From: Juglans regia
Lineage: Eukaryota > Streptophyta > Magnoliopsida > Fagales > Juglandaceae
NCBI RefSeq assembly: GCF_001411555.2
Contig: NC_049911.1
Location: 3,906,001 to 3,970,000, forward strand
Direction: 5' to 3'
DNA length: 64,000 nt
In this document: one piece after another, positions 43,101 to 52,349 of the stretch
How positions within the stretch are numbered: the stretch's first letter is position 1
How the letters are laid out: every line of letters begins with the position of its first letter
The notes under the pieces: generated by a model
Database searches by the model: none
The model's input: only the letters and a program-made list of their open reading frames with translations
What the model was told of the DNA's origin: nothing
Made by a program: the position numbers and the translations under genes

Positions 43101-43137
<37 letters not shown>
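43101..43137. repeat. (TC)n microsatellite
   Basis: An uninterrupted TC dinucleotide run of about 36 bases inside the duplicated flank; the paralogous flanks lack a run of this length. Confidence 0.95.
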
Positions 43138-43138
<1 letters not shown>

Positions 43139-43861
43139 CTTGACAATTATAGTCGCAGTATTCCGTACTGTTTAATGCACACGCATGGAGTAGTGGTGGC
43201 TTCTAGCTGATCAATGATTCGTTTCTGAAACAAAAGAGAATAAAGGTTGAGAACCATAATTCAATGACTTAATTCCCGAGTGAGTACTAATTAAAATCGA
43301 CTTAATATCAGCCGGATCAAAACGAGAAAGCTAGCTGTTCATGTCATATCGAAACCATTGGTGGCCAACCCACAAAAAAAAAAAAAAAAACGATTGGCGC
43401 GGGTTGTTTTGAAATCTCCTGAATCGAATTCTCGAGTAAAAATCATGCAAGAGAATATGCATGCGCAGTTGGCATGCACATATCCTAGCTATAGCTATTT
43501 TTTGAAATGATTTTTAAGAACTTTCCATGCAACCCTTTAATTAAAATAATCGATATATATATATATCATTCTATATTTGTGATTATTCTACTTTTTTTTT
43601 CGACATTTTCTTTGAAAGTACTCAACGAATCATGGTATGTTCTGTCATTATTATTTGAAATTTTGAAAAGCTGAATATTTATTAATGTCTAATTTCTAAT
43701 TAATGAAAATACAAAATGCTTTACTTGAGCCTCATTCAATTGGCCTACGCTAGCACTTCCTGAACTATTTGAGTCTGTTGAATGAATTCTTTGGATTAAG
43801 ACTCGATCGTATGAAATTTGGGATATTGCTAGCTCCAGCTTCTGTCCAGATGAAAGTTGAC

Positions 43862-44031
43862 AGTTCAATAAAATATTACTATAATATATTTTTTTAATAT
43901 TATTTTTATTTTAAGATTTAAAGAAAAATTAAATTATTTATTATATTTTGTGTGAGATTTCGAAAAAATTGTAATGATTAAATAGAATAAGATGAGATGA
44001 GATGAGATGATTTGTGTAACCAAACGGGACA
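43862..44031. mobile_element. Tourist-like MITE (GAGATGAGAT family)
   Basis: 'agttcaataaaatatt' opens an A/T core that ends with GATGAGATGAGATGAG and 'gtaaccaaacgggac'. The left terminus is unclear. Confidence 0.5.
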
Positions 44032-44714
44032 GTTTAAAACTCGACTCGAATGAATGCAAATAAAATATAGTTGCCTCAGTAAACAAATATATATAGTGAA
44101 AACCTCCATATATATCCGAATTTCAGCAACATTTGGGGAATTATAATTTATTCCTTTTGTCTTTTCATCTCCTTCCACTTTGGACGGTTCCTCCAACGAC
44201 ATGGAAACATGGTTGCATCTCTTTTTACATGATCACAGAGTGAAACCAGGCACGAGGGATGGCGCCAGACTTAAAAGTACTGGTACAGACTAAAGTGGGT
44301 ATTTTGTCTTTCATGATCTCCTTCCACTTTGAACGGTTCCTTCAGCAACATAAAAACATGGTTTGCATCTCTTTTTACATGACAAAGTGAAACAAATCAC
44401 GAGGGATGCCATACTTAGTATTGCATGCACTTTTGTTGTACTTGTCTAGGTGGATGCAATGGCAACCATCTAAATTAGCAAAAAAACCAACTTTTCCTAG
44501 GATCCCCTGTCACTTCTTTTTTCTGGTTTTCTTGTATGTATATGACATATGCTGCCTCGAACAAGTACTGATAGTTTTAAACCCTCCAAATCCGTTCTTT
44601 TGCATGCTTTTGTACTCCACTAATAAATATCTAATTGTTCTCTTAGCTTTTTCATCAATAATGACAAAGGAATCCCATCATGTGTCTTTGCCATGATGTT
44701 ACTGATTAAACTAA

Positions 44715-45049
44715 GTCCCGTTTGGTTGCAATACTCAGTTGAAATCAATTCAGTTTAGTCTAATTTTAAGTCGAGTCTAACATCCAAACACCCAACTTTT
44801 AAATTACTAAATTCATCTCAACTCAAAACCTCCTTATACGTGGGACCCACAATTTTTTTCAACTCAATACATATTTATACGTGAGACCCACAACCTTTTT
44901 CAATTTTTCATAAATAGTACTAAACTCATCTTAACATCCAAACATATCTAAACTCATTTTAGAAGGGCCCCACATAATTCACTCTACCTACTCAACTCAT
45001 TACTATTCATAAAGAACTGTTCAACTCAACTCAACATTCAAACGCAGCC
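44715..45049. mobile_element. Tourist-like MITE, 'GTTGAG' family, with TAA duplication
   Basis: It starts GTCCCGTTTGGTTGC and ends CATTCAAACGCAGCC, flanked by TAA at 44712-44714 and 45050-45052. The interior contains 'caactcaa' and 'cgtgggacccac' motifs. This second family is related to the element at 47.5 kb. The 335-bp element is inserted within the duplicated spacer and is absent from the copy near 32.9 kb. Confidence 0.7.
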
Positions 45050-45240
45050 TAAATCTGTAAGAGATTTTTTTGAAAGATTAAGAATATTTGTTTACTTTGT
45101 TTTTTTTTTTCATTATTTATAAACATAATTTAAAATGGGAAAACCCAGTTTTAATTATCCAGCTATTAAGCAAGTTGTTTAGGTTAAATACATGAACCAC
45201 CACATGAATTAATGGTCCTTGATTAAAAGAAAGATTACAT

Positions 45241-46519
45241 GACTTTGTGATGCCTTTTGTAAAGGGTGCCTAGCTCTGTAGTTTAATCGACAATCCCTAT
45301 ATACTTCTTCCCTGGTCTCTTGAATAAAATTAGAAATATGTTCATAGTACTTATATTAAACATGTCATTGCATAGGTGTGAATGTCAATATTCCTGATGC
45401 AAAAGACAATTTGAGAAAGAACTGCAGAAAATATTGGAAACTGCATAGCACTCTGCATGGAGCTTCCAAAAACAAATACGATCTTTTAGACTATCCTCCT
45501 CCTCCACCCTGAGATAAACTTCAAACTACGAACAGTCAATATTATAGTATTGGTTTGGAATCAGGAATGAGAGAGCTTTGCATGCTCTGGCCAGTGGAAT
45601 GAAATCTTTCTACTTCAACTCCAAGAAAGGTATTCTGTCTATAAGATTCAAAGCTTTAGGTAAATATCTCGATCATAGCAGCTAGCTAGCCACTAGGAAG
45701 CCGCAACTCCAAGTAATAAAGTTTTATTCCTTACTTTTCATTATTTTCAAAATATAAGAATGAGAATCGTGTTGAATGCACTGTTTTGAATTTTAAATTC
45801 ATCATTTGAGTTCAGACCACCAAAAGGAGACAGACTTCCAAAAAAAAAGGGGTCAAAGATCCTTCCCCTAATGGTCTATTCTTCTGCATCTTTGAATGTA
45901 TTGCTGCTCTGCATCTTTAAATTGGTATAGGCAGAATTGATTTTGTTTTCGCAATGAAATGAAATGAATTGAAATTAAAATTAAAAGTATAATAAAATAT
46001 TATTAAAATATATTTTTTAATATTATTTTTATTTGAGATTTCAAAAAAGTTAAATTATTTATTTTATTTTGTATGAAAATTTAAAAAATTTATAATAATT
46101 AGATGAGATGAATTAAAATTTTCAAGAAGATAAATCACTAGGATCGAAGTTTCCTACTAGAATTTCGATATAATGTCTTCTAAAAACTCAAGCATATATA
46201 TTTGATTCAACCTCTCCATTATTTCATTCTTTTTTTTTTTTTTTCTTTTTCTGTTTCTAATAGATGGGAAAGGCATAAAATCTGTCCCAGAAATACGGTC
46301 AAAACGAATAAATACGTTTTACTCAAATCATGCTGTTTAATTCCTTGTCACTGCATGCACTGCAGCAACAAGAGAGCTGAGGAAGCACAAACAGTTGTCA
46401 AGAGATTCTATCTTCAATACGAGCGACAATGGCTTTAAAACTGCATTTGTGATATGGCACAGACAATATTGCCTTAGCCACACCTGGAGAAAGCGCTTGG
46501 AGTGATCGATCACTGATCA
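45241..46519. other. Spacer with duplicated block
   Basis: About 45480-45860 resembles 46990-47350 (shared 'gataaact(t)caaactac' and 'tcaaagatccttcccc'). A GAGATGAGAT-type MITE core lies at about 45955-46115. No supported gene is present. Confidence 0.5.
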
Positions 46520-46760
46520 GTATTTTCCACTATATGTAGAGAGTATTGAGTACTGTCTTATGGTGTTTGTTTCCCTGGAAAACAGGATCCCCATCAGCAA
46601 CCTTGGGATATAAATTACCATGGCCTAGGGCCCTAGATCATTTTTCCCATCAAGTATATTGTTATAAGAACTAAGGAATTAAAGCTTTGCTAGCTAAAGT
46701 TTATAGAAAAATCTAAAACAACCATGGATCTACTCCTCAACGATTACTTGAGGAATGTTA
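46520..46760 (+). pseudogene. 3'-flank relic of a fifth small-gene copy
   Basis: 'tattttccactatatgta', 'ggtgtttgtttccctggaaa' and 'gatata(a)attaccatggcc' match the 3' flanks of small genes 1-3 in order. No promoter or coding sequence precedes them. The block at 46805-46980 continues the order seen after genes 2 and 3. It is a duplicated unit that has lost its gene. Confidence 0.7.
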
Positions 46761-47528
46761 AATTAATACCCATCATCCCACATACCACACACCACGGTGA
46801 TTACTAGTTAGGAGCCGAACACATAGAACTTAGAATCTTGCACAACCCCATTAAGAAAGGTCTAGGTTTCTTCTGCACAATTACTGTATATGTTTTTGTT
46901 CTCCATCTTTCACTTCTGGGCATTGATTTCCAGCAACCCTTTCTCATTTCTTTTAGGAGTCTATGATTCCTTCTTACAGATAATGTTGGATGAACCTCCT
47001 CCATTCACAGATAAACTTTAAACTACGGGCAGTCATTTTGGTATTGCTTTGAAAATTTGCAAATTATTCTGTCCATAAGATTCAAAGCTTCTAGTAAACA
47101 TCCCACGGCCACTGGATGGGAACTTGGGAAGTAACTTCAAGCAAGTCATGCTAAACTGCAATTTGCTACTTTTTATTACTTTAAAATATAAAAATGAGTT
47201 GGACAATCAACAATGCAGTGTTTGAGCGTAGAGTTCTTCCTTTGAATTCAAGCCACCAAAAGGAGAATCCCAAAATTCCAAAAAAAAAATAAGAAAATAA
47301 AAAGATCAAAAGGGTTCAAAGATCCTTCCCCAGACCAGTATCAATCCTAAACCGTACGACTCTTAGACTGTTCTCCAGGTAGCTTTGAAGTTTGAATTGG
47401 TAATATTCTGTGTCTACATGAGTACATATGCCTTACCATGATTGATTGCTAAGTCTTGTCAAAGATAAATCACCAGGGAATTTTTCCAACAGCATTTCCA
47501 TATCTCAAGGTGTGGAAGTCACGAGTAC

Positions 47529-48907
47529 GTTTGGGTGTTGAAAAGTGTTGAGAAGTGTTGAGAATGTTTGTGAATAGTTATGAGTAGAGATTGAAGTGAG
47601 TTTGTAGGTCCCATTGAGAGTATTTTGAAGTATGTGTGAAGTATGTTGAGTTGTTGACTTTTGAGTAGGTAGTTGAAAAATATGTGGGTCCCATAAATAT
47701 TATAGTGATTTTATTTTTAGTAATAAATATTATAATGATTTTATTATAGTGATTTTTTAATATTAATAAATATTGTAGTGATTTTATTTTACTTTTATAT
47801 ATAATAACGATTTTATTTTTAATTTATATATAATTGTGATAAATATTATAATGATATTATTTATATATATAATAGTTATAAATATTATAGTAATGTTATT
47901 TTTTATTTATATATTATAGTGATTTTATTTTTTATTTATATATTATAATGATTTGATTTTTTATTTATATTTAATAGTGATAAATATTATAGTGATTTTA
48001 TTTTTTATTTATATATTATAGAGATTTTATTTTTACTTTATATATTATAGTGATTTTATTTTTTATTTATATATTATAGTGATTTTATTTTTTATTTATA
48101 TATTATAGCGATTTTATTTTTTATTTATATATAATAGTGATAAATATTTTTTATTTATATATTATAGTGATTTTTTATTATTTATATATTATAATGATTT
48201 TTTTTTATATTTAATAGTGATAAATATTATAGTGATTTTATTTTTAATTTATATATTATAGCGATTTTATTTTTTATTTATATAAAATAGTGATAAATAT
48301 TTTTTATTTATATATTATAGTGATTTTTTATTATTTATATATTATAATGATTTTATTATTTATATTTAATAGTGATAAATATTATAGTGATTTTATTTTT
48401 TGTTTATATATAATAGTGATAAATATTTTTATTTATATATTATAGTGATTTTATTTTTTATTTATATATTATAGTGATTTTTTATTATTTATATATTATA
48501 ATGATTTATTATTTATATTTAATAGTGAATATTATAGTGATTTTATTTTTTATTTATATATTATAGTGATTTTATTTTTTATTTATATATAATAGTGATA
48601 AATATTTTTTATTTATATATTATAGTGATTTTATTTTTTATTTATATATTATAGTGATTTTTTTTATTTATATATTATAACAATTTTTTTTATATTTAAT
48701 AGTGATAAATATTATAGTGATTTTATTTTTTATTTATATATAATAGTGATAAGTATTATAGAATGTTTGTGAATAGTTATGAGTAGAGATTGAAGTTAGT
48801 TTGTGGGTCCTTTTGAGATTATTTTAAGTTGTTTGGTATGTGAAGTATTTTCAAAAGTACGAGAATACTTGAAAAGTGTTGAGGATACTTAGTCACCCAA
48901 ACACAAC
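47529..48907. mobile_element. MITE-like element with a kilobase of internal AT-rich minisatellite
   Basis: The left end GTTTGGGTGTTGAAAAGTG and right end CACCCAAACACAACC are inverted relatives. Just inside both ends the sequence 'gtttgtgaatagttatgag' recurs in direct orientation (about 47565 and 48766). Between about 47690 and 48760 the DNA consists of dozens of diverged copies of a 25-35-base unit with 'tatattatagtgatttta' and 'ttatttatata'. No coding capacity. The 'GTTGAG' flanks tie it to the element at 44715. Confidence 0.7.
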
Positions 48908-48909
48908 CT

Positions 48910-49640
48910 AAATATTTCCGTCCTTTATTTGACACCTCTACATACACAACGTACGGATTGATAGTGCGTACCATTTAAGTAAAGAGAAAACCTTTGTCGA
49001 ATTTAGTACTCAAAAAATATCTTAAATGGTATTTTTTTTTTATCCAATAATTAAAAAATTATTTTTTAATAATGTTATGAATTTTTTATTTTTTTTTAAA
49101 TATTTATAATGATTAAAAAAAACATAAAAAAAAAATTATACTATTCAGGAGATTCTTTAGATTTCAAATTTGGGACCAGTTCTTAAGTCAATCAAAAAGT
49201 AATATTGCATCATTTTTTTATTTTAAGAGAGTAATATTGCATCATTTCCATATTGAAAAATAATACAACTATATTTTGATAATAAGTTCGGCGGAAAGAG
49301 ATGAGATAATTTTAAATAAAATTTAAAAATAAAATAAATTTTTTTTTAATATTATTATTATTTTAAAATTTAAAAAAATTAAATTTTTTATTTTATTTTA
49401 TTTAAAATTTTTAAAAATTATAATAATAAGATAAAATAAAATCATTTCTATATTTAAACCGCATTTATGATCTGTTAAATTTCCACCCTTCCGATTGCTT
49501 GCCTCTGGTCCAACAATTCCGTACTATTTAATCTAAAAACATCTCCTCTAATTATTTTTAGATTCGACCTCTCCTCCAATTTTTTTTTTTTTTACTTTTT
49601 TCTAATAGTTATGAATGCTTTGGATGTACCTCGAAAGTCG
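48910..49640. other. AT-rich spacer before small gene 4
   Basis: A GAGATGAGAT-type MITE core lies at about 49293-49450. The rest is low-complexity A/T sequence. No gene is seen. Confidence 0.5.
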
Positions 49641-49723
49641 AAAGTCGAAACAGTAACATTCATTTGGTCTCGGCCATACATATTGGAGACTGCAGATTTT
49701 CCAATCCTGGACGATTGACTGAC

Positions 49724-49731
49724 TATAAATT
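49724..49731 (+). promoter_or_regulatory. TATA box of small gene 4
   Basis: TATAAATT lies 86 bases before the ATG, followed by a diverged but alignable leader ('ggaaaacccaagta'). Confidence 0.65.
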
Positions 49732-49809
49732 GAGAAGCTGCTTCCGCCGGAAAACCCAAGTAAAAAACATTTAACTTGAAAGCTGCATTGGCATTCAAAC
49801 AGTACTCAA

Positions 49810-50145
49810 ATGAGCAACTACAAGCAGAAAAAATCTCCATGTTTTTGCTCTCTAATTCTCAGCGTCTTCAAAACTAGGAGGGCTCGGGGAGGGGAGGATT
49901 CAATGGTGGACGAAACCGGGAGTACTGCACCGAAGGACGTATTTCCAAGCTATAATTATGAGAATGATCGAGCAGGGATTAATGCACCAAGCAGGGTATA
50001 TCACCGCGATTCTGACATGAAACATGGCATGGTTGCAGACCCCGAAGTTGACATTCAAGCTAAAAAATTCATCGAACGAGTTCGTGATAGCCTTATCACG
50101 GCATCCAAATCCCAAACCATGGAAGAAAGCCAAACTCATGTCTGA
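49810..50145 (+). CDS. Small cluster protein 4 (most diverged paralog)
   Basis: Single exon, 111 residues, starting MSNYKQKKSPCFCSLILSV. It keeps the basic patch (KTRRARGGEDS), one clear KDVFPSYNYEN unit and a weaker RVYHRDSDMK unit. The C-terminal blocks are KHGMVADPEVD and AKKFIERVRDSLITASK. The protein then ends in QTMEESQTHV. Substitutions are spread through the gene but the frame is fully open, which argues for retained function. DNA after the stop still resembles the extension coding sequence of gene 2 ('gactttatcccgcta'). Function unknown. Confidence 0.78.
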   Translation: MSNYKQKKSPCFCSLILSVFKTRRARGGEDSMVDETGSTAPKDVFPSYNYENDRAGINAPSRVYHRDSDMKHGMVADPEVDIQAKKFIERVRDSLITASKSQTMEESQTHV

Positions 50146-50375
50146 CTTTATCCCGCTACAAAGTGAAGGCCTGGCTGCAATGAATGGAGATCCTTATGGT
50201 CACGTTCAGAAGGCTAAGCTACGTTGTCCGCCCCTTCCCATTCTTTTTAAAAAGACAAAAAAAGTGAATGCTTGAGATATCATCAATTATCAAATCAGCT
50301 CTAAGTTTATTTGTTCTTACGTATATATCTATATAATATAAGGAAAGTGATTTATACAGTTTTAACTATATCTAA

Positions 50376-50526
50376 CGTGGTTTCATGTCTATGATTTTTA
50401 GGCCTGAGTTTTGGTCTTTTTTGAATATCCATAAACCCTCGTGTTTTTAGTTGTAACTATAGTTTTCGTCCGCTATAAATGAGGAAAAATTAAGATACCG
50501 TCCTCTTTTTAAAAAAAAAAAATAAA
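50376..50526 (+). mobile_element. LINE 3' tail with 13-bp target duplication
   Basis: TAACTATATCTAA occurs at 50363-50375 and again at 50527-50539. The 151 bases between end 'gataccgtcctcttttt' plus a poly(A) run, closely resembling the end of the LINE at 9601-10148. It sits in the 3' flank of small gene 4. Confidence 0.85.
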
Positions 50527-50836
50527 TAACTATATCTAATATTACGGTATAATGTATTCTTCAGGTTCGCAAACTATTTTTGTGAGCCAAAATGATGTGA
50601 AGTAATAATTGTTATGAATTTTGGGTTGTGTAAAAGGTTTTGTATTCTACACTATATATACAGATAATTACAAGGTATTGAGTGTATTGTTTACTAATTT
50701 GATTAGATTAACCAGGCCATGCCAAAGGCCCAAAACTGAAGTAAAGTTGTTTTGTTGGAGCCCACAAATAAATACATGGGCTTTTTTACAAAACAAGATT
50801 TTGCAAGCCCAAACAAAAGTGAAGATCGAAGAGAGA

Positions 50837-50929
50837 TCCGACCTGCCGGATTCGAACCAGCGACCTAAGGATTATCTGACAGGAAATACCCACTACAGTC
50901 CTCCGCTCTACCAACTGAGCTAAGGTCGG
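50837..50929 (-). tRNA. tRNA-Tyr (GUA) with a 20-base intron
   Basis: On the minus strand the acceptor arm CCGACCT pairs with AGGTCGG, the D arm contains AGCTCAGTTGGTAGAGC and the T arm contains GGTTCGAATCC. The anticodon loop reads CTGTAG with anticodon GTA. A 20-base intron follows the base next to the anticodon, as in all plant nuclear tRNA-Tyr genes. The spliced length is 73 bases with discriminator A. The T run on the plus strand side is short; a Pol III terminator was not located with certainty. Confidence 0.95.
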
Positions 50930-51233
50930 TTACGGAAATCCTAATCCAAATTATAATTAAGAATAGATCAATATGTCTAAGAGATGCATCTCTAGTACAC
51001 ATTTTCCTACTTCCGTTTTCTTTCAAAGAAGAAATGCAAAATACTAGTTAAAGGTTCATTGCTTATATAGAGAGCTCAACTGGATTTTCTGAAAATCGAG
51101 TCCAGTTGAGTTTTGAAATTTTCAAATCAAGCTCGGAAAACTTGAATTGCTTGAACTTTGCAAATAATACCCTATTTTTTATTTTGTAAATGTATTAATT
51201 ACGTAATATTGAAGTCAGAGAATATATAGTAAT

Positions 51234-51785
51234 GTTTTGAATATCGTTTCGGTGGCCATTTCAATTAAGGCACTAAAATGAAATATTTCGATATCGTTAC
51301 TATTTCGAGTACCATTTTAGGATAGTGTATATATAATAAAATAATTATATATGTATAAATTATATTTTAAAATAACATCAATGTAAATCTTAAAAAGTTA
51401 AAACACATATTTATAAAATTCAATAATACTTCTAAGTTCTCAATCCAACTATTTTAAAAAATAATTACTCATCTTCATCATGAAAATGAGAGTAAGGATT
51501 TAATTTTCAATCTTCAAGAAAATGAGATTAAAAAAAATTAAGAAAATAGTTTTCAAATATAAGAATTAGAGTGAAAATTATGAAAAGAATAAAAATTTTT
51601 ACATTAATTACAAAAATAAATAAATAATTTCAGCCAGTACACAGAAAACCAGCCAGTATTAACCGAAACGCACCAGTACGGCCGCTATTTGACCCGGTAC
51701 GAAACCCCTATCTCACCCATATCGATTATTGTCTGGTACGGTACATATCGGCATATACGGCTCATACCGATATGGTATTCAAAAT
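51234..51785. mobile_element. Foldback MITE, 'GGTACGG' family, copy 1
   Basis: It opens GTTTTGAATATCGTTTCGG and closes with GATATGGTATTCAAAATATT, inverted relatives. The right arm carries GGTACGG/CCGATA-type motifs. Non-coding. Confidence 0.6.
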
Positions 51786-51976
51786 ATTGATATGTAGCTT
51801 TATGCAAAAATAAGTATATAGCACTTCAATATTTTCTTCTTTTTTAAAAAAAAAAAAAAAGATAAAGATAAAGAAAAAGATAAAAATATATTGTACACTT
51901 TTAACTTATCATCATGTTGCAACCCCAAGGGTTGGCCTTAGTGGTTGAAGTCTTGATCTTGTGGTATAGCTCCCAA

Positions 51977-52347
51977 GGTTTTGAATTTCGTTTCGTACCG
52001 GTCGGTACGGTCGAAATTTTTCTTATCGGCCGTCCGGTCGGTACAGGGACTATATACATTTCGTACCGGCCTAAATTTCGACCAGTGTTTTTTTTTTTTT
52101 TTTCATTTTTTCAAACTATAAGTTTATTTTTTAACCCTCAATTCAGACTAAACTATTTATAATTTATATATATATATGTATTTATATATAATTTATTTTT
52201 ATATAGACTATTATTTTGAAATATAATTTTTATATATCGATCATTCTGAAATGTTATCCCGAAATGCTATCCCGAAACGGTACCGGTATCGAAATATTTC
52301 GTTCCAGTGCCTTGACCGGTACAGCATCCGGTATGGTATTCAAAACA
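51977..52347. mobile_element. Foldback MITE, 'GGTACGG' family, copy 2
   Basis: GGTTTTGAATTTCGTTTCG at the left and GGTATGGTATTCAAAAC at the right form terminal inverted repeats. Internal sequence has several 'taccggtcggtac'-type palindromes. The flanks ('agctcccaaggt' on the left, 'tagctcctcaaggtc' on the right) look like each other and may include a target duplication. Confidence 0.65.
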
Positions 52348-52349
52348 TT

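Larger units (their letters stand above)
42066..45240. other. Downstream flank and spacer of small gene 3
   Basis: This is a mosaic of blocks also found elsewhere in the cluster: the 3' flank (42300-42480), a block at 42800-42930, a block at 42922-43100, an inverted copy of 20615-20695 at 43205-43285, a copy of 41424-41490 at 43390-43455, a copy of 21515-21580 at 43566-43630, and the spacer block at 44090-45240. Within the last one, 44155-44230 and 44306-44405 are repeats of each other. No gene is seen. Confidence 0.65.

Noticed and set aside
46202..46438. 78-residue frame with a Phe-rich start
   Set aside because: The Phe run is a poly-T stretch; no paralog or domain supports it.
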